A DNA stretch of 64,000 nucleotides, taken from CAWCWN01 sp963799245. Lineage in GTDB: Bacteria > Chloroflexota > Ktedonobacteria > Ktedonobacterales > Ktedonobacteraceae. The notes below the pieces were generated by a model. That model was not told the origin of the DNA. It saw only the letters and a list, made by a program, of their open reading frames with translations, and made no database searches. Positions 30,287-39,686 of this stretch are shown here, in pieces. The DNA is taken from positions 186,001 through 250,000 of the forward strand of contig CAWCWN010000003.1 of assembly GCA_963799245.1 (NCBI GenBank), read 5' to 3'. Made by a program: the position numbers and the translations under genes. Within the stretch, counting starts at the first letter, position 1; the number at the start of each line of letters is the position of its first letter.

Positions 30287-33200
30287 ATGCAACGTACGTT
30301 TGATGATTTTGCCAGATGGTCCGAGCATGGTGCAAGCGAAGAAGCATTGAATCATCGGGTCGAAACGTTTGTTGAGATGTTACAGGCTCAGGTTGGAGGC
30401 CCGGCTGGTTACCGCCTGCGCCGCATCATTTTGACAAACTTCTGGCTCTATGGGCTACAGGAATTTGAGATTCCTCATGGGCGACTCTTTCTCGCCGGTG
30501 AAAACGCCAGCGGTAAATCAACTGTGCTGACTGCCGCCTTACCTCTTGCCCTTGATGGTGACCTGCGCCCCAATCGCCTTGACACCTTCGGCGGACGCGA
30601 ACGCCACATGGAGTATTACGTACTTGGTGCTACAAATTCGGCAACTCCTTTTAGCCATGAGCGGCGCACCGCATATATTGCACTTGAATTTGAATGGTGC
30701 GATCCAGTTGCTCCCCCTATCGCGCCTGAACTGCGCCAGCGCTGGGAGAATGGAGATCGTGAGAAGACACACTACCTTACGATTGGCATCAGCCTGGCTG
30801 GAAATGTGAATGCCAGTGACCATATCCGCCCTTTACGCTTTTTGATCACGGATGGTTCCCGCCTGGGATATGATCTCCACACCATCTACGAGACAGGGAA
30901 CAAGCATGACAAACGCGCCTATGATCATGCACGCTTTAAGCAACAGTTGGAAGGTCATGGGATCATCTGTGACTCCCAGGCCGACTATGAGCGGCAGGTA
31001 GCCCGCTATCTCTTTGGTTTTAGCGATGAGAAGGACTTCCAAAAACTGATCGACCTGCTGCTCGTCTTACGCCGGCCAAATCTGAGCACCGAGTTGAGCT
31101 TTTCGCGAGTGCACGACTATCTCAAGCAGTCGCTGCGCAAAATTTCAGGCGAGACCACTTCTCGCGTGATTGGCACCATCGAACGCATTGATGCTATTCA
31201 AGGCGAAATCGAACGTATTCAAGAAGCGTACGAGGCAGCCGACCGCGTACACCAGACCCGACAGCACCTGGCACAGGTGAGAGCGCGACTGACGGCATGT
31301 GAATATAGCGGGGCGCAGCTGGCTGCAGATGCTGTTCAAAATCGCGTGACGAAATTACGCAAGGACTTTTCCACGGCAGAAAACGAGCGAAGGAAGGCAG
31401 AGGTACGTATTCAGGCATTACAATCAGAGCAGTACCAGGTAAACGGCCAGATCAGGGCATTAGAAGCCAGCGAGGGATTACAGGTTGCTCAACAACTTAC
31501 TGCTGCTCGTGAGCGTGTACGTGAAGCTGAAGCACAGATGCATCTCCAACTGCAAAGCCTGGAAGCAGCACGTCAGTCGCTGCGAGAAAACTCTGTCAGC
31601 CTGGATCGTCAACGAACTCGCTTCGAAAAAATGAAAACTGAAAGTGTATTACATCTGTGCGAGTTATCTCCTCTAGCTTCTGATGAAGCGCTCTGGGACG
31701 TTGCAGCTTTTCAGTTGCAAGAGGCTTCACGCCAGATTGGTACCATCTCCGCAGAAGGGCCAGCCAGGCCAGAATTGCCATTTGGTGTAACATCTATGCT
31801 TGAGGGAGAGTCAGAAGAGCGTATCGCCTGGTTGCGCCACATCGCAGAGCTTCAGCAAAAGCGAGAACAATTGGAAAGCCGGGTACAACATGCCCGCACA
31901 CTTGAAACGATGCGCTTTCAAGAGTTGGACGAGACACACCGTCGTTTCCAATCCTCGCAGGATCGCGCCAATGAGTTGCAGCAGAGCCTCAACAAAACGC
32001 TGGAGCAGTTCCTTACCGCTGATGAGACCACCATCACACTTACAGATACTCTGCTTGATGAAGGAATACCGCCACAAATCGACACGGGAGATGACGAATC
32101 CATCAGCGGTAAAGTAGTAGATCAATTTGCCGCTGCAATCAAGGGCTATCGCAGAGTTATTGAAAAGATCGAGGGCGAGTTGATTGAGGCAGCAGACCAG
32201 GCACAGGGCGAACTGAACGAACTGCAGCTACTGGCGGGCAGCAAGAGCCACGAGGTTGCCGAGGTCAGGTCACTGTATGAGCAGAAATTGTCCGAACCGG
32301 AGTTCACTCCCCTACGTCCCACGCATCGCACAATTGCCCGCACAAAGCTGGCAGAGGGGGGCATTGTCGCTCTACCACTCTATACCCTCCTCGATTTCAC
32401 TCCTGGTATTGATAGCACCAGTGAGGAAGCGGGACGTATTGAATATATGCTTGAAGACGCAGGGCTGCTTGACGCACTTGTCGTCGCACCCCCGCAGGTT
32501 GGCGCTGCTGATGATCTGCTTGCACAGGAAGGTTTGAGCGATTGTCGTCTCAATATAGATGAAATAGGCCGTCTCCTGGGTCAGCATGATGGAGAGGAAC
32601 ATCTGTATCAATGGCTCCGCTTCGATACAGCAGCCCTGGATTCTACGCAATATCCTGGTTGGGAGTCGGTGGCAGCAACAATTTTGACTGCGATCAGACC
32701 TCGCAGTGCAGGCCACACAATAACGGTCGGGGATACCTCTCTCGTAATGAATGAGGATGGCTCCTGGACGCATGGTTTACTGGCAGGACATGCAGGCAGC
32801 GGTACAGCCAGGTGCATTGGGAAGGCTACCCGCCTGCGTATACGCCAGCGCGAACTCGATGAACTGAACGCGAAGCGAGCGATATTAGAAGAAGAATTGC
32901 ACTGGTTACACGCCCAACTGGCGCGTTATGAACAACAATTAACACAGTTGCAAGAGAAGCAAACACAGCTGCGCAAGGTACTATCCCTCAGTGGTATCGA
33001 GGAGGTATATGCCGAACTCGCACAAATCAGGCTAGCCTTAGGTGATATCAGAAGTAAGTATCAGAGAGCACGGCTACAGACACAGGAGGCAAGGCAGAGC
33101 TGCAATACCGTCATTGCCCAATTAGAGCGAGAAAGTAAAGGCATTGGGGCTTTAGTCAGTGATGCAAAGCGAGTTCAAAGTGTGCTGATGGGAACGGTCG

Positions 33201-34705
33201 AGCTCAAAAACCAGGTGAAGTCAGTCCAAATGCAACTGGCGAGCTTAATTAATACCTGGGAGGAGCACCAGCAAGCACGAGAAACATTGGAGAAGGCGAA
33301 AACCAACGAGTCCAATGTTACCCACTTATATGAACGTATTCACCAGCAGGCTCTACAAGTTCAGGCGGAAGTGACAGAACTCCTGCGCATTGCCGCATCA
33401 ACTGCTGCGGAGGAGTTGAGTGAGCGACTTCGTATGCTGCGCGAGCAAAGCGAGGATCTGTCCACGAAGCTTGATGAGGCTAAAACGGGTTATGTACGCG
33501 CTGATGAACGTGCTAACAACGCGGAGTCTCAGCTAGTGGATGTCGAGGTACACTTACGGATGGTTCAAAATGAATGTAGCGAGAAACAGGAACGCTTTGT
33601 CAATCTCCTGCTAGCTTATCCCGTAGTGGAACTCTTGGCGCTACAGCAGGTAGCAGCGGAAGGAAAGCATATCCGTGCAGCCCAGGCATTGTTAGGAGAA
33701 GCTCTACACGAAAGCGATATTTCAGAACGCAAAGAACGCCTGGAAGAGGAATACCGGGATGTCTACAATGCCCTATCTCGCGCATTCAATCGAGAACAGC
33801 CTCTCTTGCTCGAATATGGGCCAGACCTGGATGACCAGGGAAACGTTGTCTTCTTGAATGAAAGCAAAAGCCGACCAGTCGAACTGCTCGAAATCTTGAG
33901 CGATCGCATAGAGATGCAGAAAACATTGCTGGGGCAGGAAGAGCGACAGTTATTTGAGGATTTCCTCCTGCAAGAGATTGCTGAAGCCATCCGCACCTCT
34001 ATTTTCGAAGCAGAAGAGTGGGTGCAGCAAATCAACACTGTCCTTAGTAGCTTGCCTATGATTGGCGAACACTACTCTTTACAATGGAAACCGCCCGTCG
34101 AATATGATCTGACCAAATTAGGCAGTCATCTTGCTCAACATTACAGGCTGCTGCGCAAGCCAGCCCAAACCCTGACGGCTGAAGAGACAGAGACGCTGAT
34201 GAGTGCGTTTCGCCAGGAGATCGAAGCTGTCCGGCTACGCCAGCAAGAAAATCCCGCTTTGAACTTTATGGAGGCGCTGGAACAGGTCTTCGACTACCGT
34301 GAATGGTTCCACTTTGATGTATGGGTCACACCAATTGGAGGCCAGCGTCAGCGTCTGACCGATCGCGTAGCGGGAACTCGCAGTGGAGCAGAGCAGCTTT
34401 TTGCACTCTATGTTCCGCTCTTTGCTGCCCTGGGCGCCCTTTACAGGAACGCTGCATCAGGAGCGCCTCGACTGCTGGCATTAGACGAAGCATTTGATAA
34501 AGTGAGTACTGCGAACACACAGCGGATCATGGAGTTTCTTGTATCGCAAGATTTCCAGTGGATCATGACCGGGCCACAAATCAGCGGGACAGGCGCAAAG
34601 ATTCCGGCTTGCGCGAGGTATTTGATGATCCATGAAAAGGGATCGCCCATAGCCACCGCTTCTGCCTCTTTCTGGAGTGATAACAAGAGTCATCAGGAAA
34701 AATGA
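30287..34705 (+). CDS. jetC: Wadjet JetC-type SMC/MukB-like ATPase (TIGR02680)
   Basis: 1472 residues, intact. Walker A is GENASGKST (residues 71-79) in the N-terminal head. Long coiled coils occupy about 290-1200 with a non-coil hinge-like segment near 640-860 (LYTLLDFTPGIDSTS; SGTARCIGKATRLR). The C-terminal head carries the ABC signature TRSGAEQLFALY (about 1362) and Walker B RLLALDEAFDKV (about 1395). It dimerises through the hinge and extrudes DNA loops using ATP; in Wadjet systems this tests plasmid size and topology. The final residues overlap no gene. Its TGA at 34703-34705 lies inside the ribosome-binding site of jetD, which suggests coupled translation. Composition matches its operon partners. 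Confidence 0.93.
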   Translation: MQRTFDDFARWSEHGASEEALNHRVETFVEMLQAQVGGPAGYRLRRIILTNFWLYGLQEFEIPHGRLFLAGENASGKSTVLTAALPLALDGDLRPNRLDTFGGRERHMEYYVLGATNSATPFSHERRTAYIALEFEWCDPVAPPIAPELRQRWENGDREKTHYLTIGISLAGNVNASDHIRPLRFLITDGSRLGYDLHTIYETGNKHDKRAYDHARFKQQLEGHGIICDSQADYERQVARYLFGFSDEKDFQKLIDLLLVLRRPNLSTELSFSRVHDYLKQSLRKISGETTSRVIGTIERIDAIQGEIERIQEAYEAADRVHQTRQHLAQVRARLTACEYSGAQLAADAVQNRVTKLRKDFSTAENERRKAEVRIQALQSEQYQVNGQIRALEASEGLQVAQQLTAARERVREAEAQMHLQLQSLEAARQSLRENSVSLDRQRTRFEKMKTESVLHLCELSPLASDEALWDVAAFQLQEASRQIGTISAEGPARPELPFGVTSMLEGESEERIAWLRHIAELQQKREQLESRVQHARTLETMRFQELDETHRRFQSSQDRANELQQSLNKTLEQFLTADETTITLTDTLLDEGIPPQIDTGDDESISGKVVDQFAAAIKGYRRVIEKIEGELIEAADQAQGELNELQLLAGSKSHEVAEVRSLYEQKLSEPEFTPLRPTHRTIARTKLAEGGIVALPLYTLLDFTPGIDSTSEEAGRIEYMLEDAGLLDALVVAPPQVGAADDLLAQEGLSDCRLNIDEIGRLLGQHDGEEHLYQWLRFDTAALDSTQYPGWESVAATILTAIRPRSAGHTITVGDTSLVMNEDGSWTHGLLAGHAGSGTARCIGKATRLRIRQRELDELNAKRAILEEELHWLHAQLARYEQQLTQLQEKQTQLRKVLSLSGIEEVYAELAQIRLALGDIRSKYQRARLQTQEARQSCNTVIAQLERESKGIGALVSDAKRVQSVLMGTVELKNQVKSVQMQLASLINTWEEHQQARETLEKAKTNESNVTHLYERIHQQALQVQAEVTELLRIAASTAAEELSERLRMLREQSEDLSTKLDEAKTGYVRADERANNAESQLVDVEVHLRMVQNECSEKQERFVNLLLAYPVVELLALQQVAAEGKHIRAAQALLGEALHESDISERKERLEEEYRDVYNALSRAFNREQPLLLEYGPDLDDQGNVVFLNESKSRPVELLEILSDRIEMQKTLLGQEERQLFEDFLLQEIAEAIRTSIFEAEEWVQQINTVLSSLPMIGEHYSLQWKPPVEYDLTKLGSHLAQHYRLLRKPAQTLTAEETETLMSAFRQEIEAVRLRQQENPALNFMEALEQVFDYREWFHFDVWVTPIGGQRQRLTDRVAGTRSGAEQLFALYVPLFAALGALYRNAASGAPRLLALDEAFDKVSTANTQRIMEFLVSQDFQWIMTGPQISGTGAKIPACARYLMIHEKGSPIATASASFWSDNKSHQEK

Positions 34706-34715
34706 GGAGGACGAA

Positions 34716-36056
34716 GTGAGCGACCTCCTGAATCCGAATATACAAAAAGCTGTCGCATTCTTCACGCAGGCCGGGTTATCTCGCTTGCTGGTGAAGTTGC
34801 GTGAGAAATACATCAAGGTTGGACACATCGGTGGTCAGATAGCTCTTGAACATGCGTTGCCTGATGAGCGGCGTAATATTGCCAGTTTCCTCGGCAAGCC
34901 CCCATATCCCGCTTCCAGCTTTAAGGTTAAACTTGTCGAAGTTGAAAAAGCCCTCTTGCATAGTTTTCACTGCACATTGCCTGAGTTGCTAACTGCCTTC
35001 TTTCCTGATCAACCTCTTGTGACTCGCCAGGCACAACAAAACGCTCATGCAACTCGACAGACTGCTTTTCTTACAGCACTGAAATCTATAGCGACAGAGT
35101 TACCTGAGGGATCACGAGGCAAGCAGTGGTTACTATACGGACAGCATGGCCAGGATTGGCTCTTCTCTCGCTACAAAAATGCGACTGAAGAGGAGCAAGT
35201 ACGACACCATAAACAGATTAGTTACATTGCAAACGCCCTCGATCAGTTGCCCAATCCTGATGCTCCCGAAAGGATAGCACTTTTCGCCCAACGAACAAGT
35301 GGAGATCCCCACGCACTCGACCCTGACAGGACCGCAGGACGTCTTTTCCTACTTGCTCTGAACGATCTCGCAGGCAATCAAGTACAGGTTCCAGTTACAA
35401 CATCCTCGCAGGATCGGGGACAAACATTACGGCTGTACAATACCGCTGGATTGCTTGTTGATATGATTTCATCCAACGTAGCCGTCTTCAACGTTGCAGG
35501 TGCTATCTTTCACAACGATACTCCTGATCCACTTGTTCAGGCAGCAGGCAAACGCGTGCTTCTCCTCCCCTTGCGGCAGTTGTTGGAATGGCGGAGCACC
35601 AGGCCCGCCACTGCCGATATATACGTGCTCGAGAATCCCCAGGTTTTTGAGGAGGTTATTGCAATTCTGGAAGCAGTTAAAGTGTCACACACGCTAGTCT
35701 GTACATCAGGCTGGCCCAGCGTAGCGGCACTCACTTTGCTCGACCTGCTCCTGGCAGAGTCCCCTGATAACCTTCTCCACTACAGTGGCGATTTTGACGT
35801 GAAGGGTTTACAGATTGCTGCACACCTGATGGCGCGTTACCAATCACAGTTTTCCCTCTGGCATTTTGACCCTGCTTCGTATCTGCTCGCACTACTATCC
35901 GATGGCGTTCAGGCTCGTACAAGTGAACTGGATATATTGAACACATTTCCCGACGTATTTGCTCCACTGCTAGCAATCATGCAAGAGAAGGGTAAATGGG
36001 CGTACCAGGAAGGCATTGTTGACCTTCTGGCGGCAGATGTGTACATGAGAAGTTAA
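34716..36056 (+). CDS. jetD: Wadjet JetD-type nuclease subunit (DUF2399, Toprim)
   Basis: 446 residues from GTG 34716, chosen because tgaggagg lies five bases upstream; an in-frame ATG at 34677 lies inside jetC and has no such site. The N-terminal arm (AGLSRLLVKLREKYIKVGHIGG) matches the DUF3323-type part. The C-terminal DUF2399 domain shows Toprim motifs: Glu in IYVLENPQVFEE (about 304) and the DxD pair in YSGDFDVKGLQIA (about 357). In JetABCD systems this subunit cuts plasmid DNA after loop extrusion. All expected acidic residues are present. It completes the operon; the next gene is on the opposite strand. Confidence 0.9.
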   Translation: MSDLLNPNIQKAVAFFTQAGLSRLLVKLREKYIKVGHIGGQIALEHALPDERRNIASFLGKPPYPASSFKVKLVEVEKALLHSFHCTLPELLTAFFPDQPLVTRQAQQNAHATRQTAFLTALKSIATELPEGSRGKQWLLYGQHGQDWLFSRYKNATEEEQVRHHKQISYIANALDQLPNPDAPERIALFAQRTSGDPHALDPDRTAGRLFLLALNDLAGNQVQVPVTTSSQDRGQTLRLYNTAGLLVDMISSNVAVFNVAGAIFHNDTPDPLVQAAGKRVLLLPLRQLLEWRSTRPATADIYVLENPQVFEEVIAILEAVKVSHTLVCTSGWPSVAALTLLDLLLAESPDNLLHYSGDFDVKGLQIAAHLMARYQSQFSLWHFDPASYLLALLSDGVQARTSELDILNTFPDVFAPLLAIMQEKGKWAYQEGIVDLLAADVYMRS

Positions 36057-36075
36057 GGAATGAACCAGATTACGT

Positions 36076-36953
36076 TTAAGAATTTTTCTTTGTACGTTTA
36101 TTCTCACGATTTCCAGTCTGCTCTAGATGTCCGAGCTGTGCTAGAAGCACAAGCTCCCGTTCTCCACGCTCCACTAATTGCGCCTCCCATTCATCCTTAT
36201 ACTGACGCAAGGTAGAAACGAGTGTGCGAGCCACGAGCAAATTGCGATACCACTTCTGGTTAGCAGGAACGATATACCAGGGCGCTTCAACAGTACTGCA
36301 CTTGGAGAGAGCCTCCTCATAGGCCTCTTGATACTCGTCCCAGTATTTACGCTCAGCCCAATCAGCAGTAGTGACTTTCCATGCGTCCGTTTGATTCTTC
36401 TGTTGGGCCAGTAGGCGTCTTTCCTGCTCGTCGTTGCTCATATGCAAGTAGAGCTTCAGAATAATCATGTCATGCTGAGCCAGCAAGCGCTCAAAGTCGT
36501 TAATGGCGGTGTAGCGGCGACTCCAGGCTTCTTGCGACACCAGGTTATGCACGCGCACGACCAGCACGTCCTCGTAGTGGGAGCGATTGAAAATGCCAAT
36601 GACACCTCTGCCTGGAGTGACCCGATGCACACGCCAGAGGAAGTCATGGTCCAGTTCCCGAGATGTAGGGACTTTAAACGAACGCACCTCGCATCCCTGT
36701 GGATTGACTCGGGAGAGGACCTGGTGAATTGTATCAGCCTTGCCACTGGTATCCATCCCCTGCAACACGACGAGTAAGCTATGATGGTGGGCCGCTGCCA
36801 ACAACTCCTGTAACTCACCGAGTTCCTTGCCGAGTTGTTCCAGTTCTGCCCTCGCCTAATGCGGGATCCGTATGCTCATCAACATAGTTGGGATCATAGT
36901 CCTGCAACTTGACGTTGCTACCTGCTTCAACTTTCCATGCAAGCTTGCATCAT
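36076..36953 (-). pseudogene. Polyphosphate kinase 2 (PPK2), 5' frameshifted
   Basis: The intact part (36804-36076, 242 residues) holds the PPK2 core: Walker A-like LLVVLQGMDTSGKADTIHQ, the lid FNRSHYEDVLVVRVH, and WYIVPANQKWYRNLLVART. PPK2 moves phosphate between polyphosphate and nucleotides. The first about 50 residues are in other frames: one extra G in atgcaagcttgc at about 36944 and another in ttaggcgag at about 36857. The reconstructed start is at 36953 or 36950, with aaggag upstream. Translation from an internal start would lack the N-terminal helix but keep the P-loop. A near-twin lies next to it. Confidence 0.8.
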
Positions 36954-36992
36954 CCTTCTCCTTTCTCGATGTCGTCTTCTTGGAGAACCTGG

Positions 36993-37817
36993 CTAGCTAA
37001 GTAGTAGAGGCTTTGCTGCAACGGGATTATCTCCTGCCTGCTGCAACTTCTCTATACGCGCAAGTTCCTGCTCTCCTCGCTTCACTAATTTGGCTTGCCA
37101 CTCCTTCTTATATGGACGCAAGGTAGAAACGAGTGTACGTGCCACGAGCAGATTGCGATACCATTTACGATTAGCTGGCACGATATACCAGGGAGCTTCA
37201 TCCGTACTGCACTTGGAGAGCGCATCCCCATAGGCCTGTTGATAAGCGTTCCAGTATTTGCGCTCCGCCCAATCGGCCGACGAGAGTTTCCAGGCTTTGG
37301 TCCTATCCTCCTGGCGAGCCAGTAAGCGTTTTTCTTGCTCCTCGTAGCTAATATGCAAATAGAACTTCAGAATAATCATGTCATTCTGAGCCAGCAAGCG
37401 CTCAAAGTCGTTAATGGCTGCGTATCGTCGCCGCCATACCTTTTCGGGCAGCAGATCATGCACGCGCACCACCAGGACATCCTCATAGTGGGAGCGATTG
37501 AAAATGCTGATCATGCCTCTGCCTGGAACGACCCGATGGATCCGCCAGAGGAAATCACGCGCCTGTTCCCTGGATGTAGGTGCCTTAAACGAACGCACCT
37601 CGCATCCCAGCGGATTGACTTGCGCCATGACTTGGCGAATGGTGCCATCTTTGCCGCTCGTATCCATCCCCTGTAGTACTATGAGTAGGCTGTGATGCTG
37701 CGCCGCAGCTAACAACTGCTGTATCTCGCCGAGTTCTTCGCTGAGCTTTTCTAACTCTGCTGATGCCAGTACGCGATCAGTATACGTATCAACAAAATCT
37801 GGATCGTAATCCTTCAA
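36993..37817 (-). CDS. Polyphosphate kinase 2 (PPK2), second copy, start affected by a deletion
   Basis: 274 residues from TTG 37817. The core matches its neighbour and the family: LLIVLQGMDTSGKDGTIRQV (P-loop), FNRSHYEDVLVVRVHDL, and APWYIVPANRKWYRNLLVA. The original start is clearly ATG 37858 (aaaggagaaacaatatg), but one A is missing at about 37820 (gtcagttgaag for gtcaagttgaag). That puts a TGA after 14 codons. Re-initiation at TTG 37817 would restore all but 14 residues, so function is possible. The two copies share about 70 percent of residues by eye and are tandem duplicates on the same strand. Confidence 0.75.
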   Translation of the reverse strand: MKDYDPDFVDTYTDRVLASAELEKLSEELGEIQQLLAAAQHHSLLIVLQGMDTSGKDGTIRQVMAQVNPLGCEVRSFKAPTSREQARDFLWRIHRVVPGRGMISIFNRSHYEDVLVVRVHDLLPEKVWRRRYAAINDFERLLAQNDMIILKFYLHISYEEQEKRLLARQEDRTKAWKLSSADWAERKYWNAYQQAYGDALSKCSTDEAPWYIVPANRKWYRNLLVARTLVSTLRPYKKEWQAKLVKRGEQELARIEKLQQAGDNPVAAKPLLLS

Positions 37818-37920
37818 CTGACTTTGCTGCCTTCATCAACCTTCCATGCAAGTTGCATATTGTTTCTCCTTTCGAATTGTCGCCTTCAGTTAGGAGTATA
37901 ATAGATAGAGCACGATTGAA

Positions 37921-38049
37921 TCACCTCTTCGGCTTGCTACGTTGATGGTGAGCAATAACATGGGCAACCACTGTTGGAAGCGGTTTGGGGTTGACCACAA
38001 TACGCTCAGGTAGGAGCAGACCACTCGCGTGCAGGTAATGGAGTCAGCC
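37921..38049 (-). pseudogene. Short unidentified C-terminal fragment
   Basis: A 42-codon stretch ending at 37921 reads YLHASGLLLPERIVVNPKP, then LPTVVAHVIAHHQRSKPKR. This looks like a genuine protein tail, but I do not recognise it. A stop codon lies just upstream in the same frame. It follows the Mth938 gene on the same strand. Confidence 0.3.
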
Positions 38050-38076
38050 CACACATGGCGCCTGATGCAGCGAGAG

Positions 38077-38439
38077 CTAACAGGTGACGTGAAACAGGCC
38101 CGCAGTCGCACCCCCGGCTTCATTCCAGGTCCGGATCGCGGTGGGTGTTGGCTCGAGATCCACGTGGCAGTGCTTGCGCTTGAAGTAGTCAGCCGCTTCA
38201 TCCGACAGCCTGACATTGCCGTACTGCCCGGTCCCGATGATCAGTTGCTCTATCCCTGGTGCGTAGACATATTTTGCCTCATCCAGCGAAATGATATGAG
38301 AGGTCCCATAGATGGCCTTTGATAATTTTTTCTTGCGTTTTTTCACCTCGCCGTTCAGTAGAATGAGGACATCGTGTTCGAAGACGGTCCCCGCGATGGT
38401 TATCGAGCCGAAGTCAGTTTGATCGATGGTCGGTTTCAT
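38077..38439 (-). CDS. Mth938-like domain protein (DUF498/NDUFAF3-type)
   Basis: 120 residues, the full length of the family. It begins MKPTIDQTDFGSITIAG and has IIGTGQYGNVRLSDEAADYF (the glycine-rich loop, about 66-85) and the usual end TPTAIRTWNEAGGATAGLFH. The fold is a small alpha/beta domain whose bacterial function is not known; eukaryotic relatives help to assemble respiratory complex I. The start ATG 38439 has aggagga seven bases upstream. There is no signal peptide. It stands alone after a 230-bp gap with no other feature. Confidence 0.88.
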   Translation of the reverse strand: MKPTIDQTDFGSITIAGTVFEHDVLILLNGEVKKRKKKLSKAIYGTSHIISLDEAKYVYAPGIEQLIIGTGQYGNVRLSDEAADYFKRKHCHVDLEPTPTAIRTWNEAGGATAGLFHVTC

Positions 38440-38670
38440 CTCGTTCCTCCTGTACTTCAGAAGAAAGTAACGTTCATCTCTAGTATACCTTCAGGCTCCC
38501 CTGATGGCCTCATATGTCTGCCTGTCACACACTGTGTCTCGTGGAGCGAAGCATTCACTATATGTATTAGACGCATTGAATATATTCGAGAATGTATCAA
38601 CTTTTACGCATTCTTGCTGAGCGTAGTCCTGAGTTCCAGCAGAAGTATGCCACCAGATAGCGGCAATAGC

Positions 38671-39360
38671 TTAACCGGTATAGGCGCACATGCCCACGCG
38701 TGGAGAATTGACCACTGGCAAGAGCATCTCTTCACCGCACTCGTGCTCCTCCGCGCAGTCATCGCATAACCAGCCTTTCCCGTCAAAGATGCATTGCGAG
38801 CAGGCATTCGTCGCTGGTTTGCCACACCCTTCGCAGAGAATCACTGGCGGTGTATTCCGGGCCAGCACCCGAATGGCTTTCCCTTTCGCTTCCACCTCCC
38901 GTTCTGCGATCACCTTCAGCTTCAGTTCCGTCGTCGTGCCATAATCGTATTCGTAGGAGCAGGTTTGCCCCGCAGCGAGAACCTTGTCCAGGCGCACTCG
39001 CATGCTTTTCTCATCCATATCCCAACCATCATCCATCCCCGCGTCGACCGCATAGCTGACACCCCCAATTTCAAAGGCACTCAGATGCCCGCAACACTCC
39101 AGCCAGGTATTCCTGAGAAACCGATCTAACGTTGCCAGTGTGGTACTCGCTGACACTTCCAGATGCATCCAATACATCGGCAGATCACGCCCTTCCACCA
39201 GGAGATGGAATGCCCTGGTTTTCAGTGCTTTCCGTTTACTATCAGCCTTTGCTTCAGTGATCGCCCTTTGCCCGCACGTCTCCAGATGTCTGGTCATAGT
39301 TGACTTGCTAAACTCTCCATGACAGTAGGTACATACTCCTTTTGATGTCTGTCTCGCCAT
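38671..39360 (-). CDS. pRiA4b ORF3-like (IS1096 TnpR-type) protein with zinc motifs
   Basis: About 229 residues from ATG 39360, chosen for gaggagga just upstream. An N-terminal zinc-finger-like segment (CTYCHGEFSKSTMTRHLETC, residues about 9-28) precedes the PRiA4_ORF3 domain (LPMYWMHLEVSASTTLATLD to SYEYDYGTTTELKL, about 60-175). A C-terminal cysteine-rich segment follows (CEGCGKPATNACSQC and CDDCAEEHECG). The domain was named from plasmid and transposon passenger genes, but its function is unknown. Plain Ktedonobacteria genomes carry several such genes. It may bind nucleic acid through the zinc motifs. No partner gene is adjacent. Confidence 0.85.
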   Translation of the reverse strand: MARQTSKGVCTYCHGEFSKSTMTRHLETCGQRAITEAKADSKRKALKTRAFHLLVEGRDLPMYWMHLEVSASTTLATLDRFLRNTWLECCGHLSAFEIGGVSYAVDAGMDDGWDMDEKSMRVRLDKVLAAGQTCSYEYDYGTTTELKLKVIAEREVEAKGKAIRVLARNTPPVILCEGCGKPATNACSQCIFDGKGWLCDDCAEEHECGEEMLLPVVNSPRVGMCAYTG

Positions 39361-39686
39361 ACGCTTCCTCCTCTTGATTGCTTCTGCTCCATGAGCTACC
39401 CACTCATAGCATACGCTACAGGTGGCAAGAATATAAAACACGGCAGATTTATCCAGCCAGCCTCTGCATCACCGACGTTCGCTCTCTCTGCGGCCGCCGG
39501 GCGCGTTACTTCGTGTCCTCCACGAAACTCCGGCGTAATCATCGCTACGCCATACTGCGTGGACGTAAATAACAGGCCATTATAGAAGGAAGCGCCGATG
39601 CCGCCTCGGCGACACCCATGGGGATGAAAATGAGCCTAACAGCTGTTTTGCATCCATCGAGAGCTTATTTTCATAAGAAATAAAGA
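39361..39686. other. Intergenic region
   Basis: No gene seen. A small hairpin (cgccga, loop, tcggcg) at 39593-39611 lies downstream of the protease gene on the minus strand and may end its transcript. It has no clear U-tract. Confidence 0.4.
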
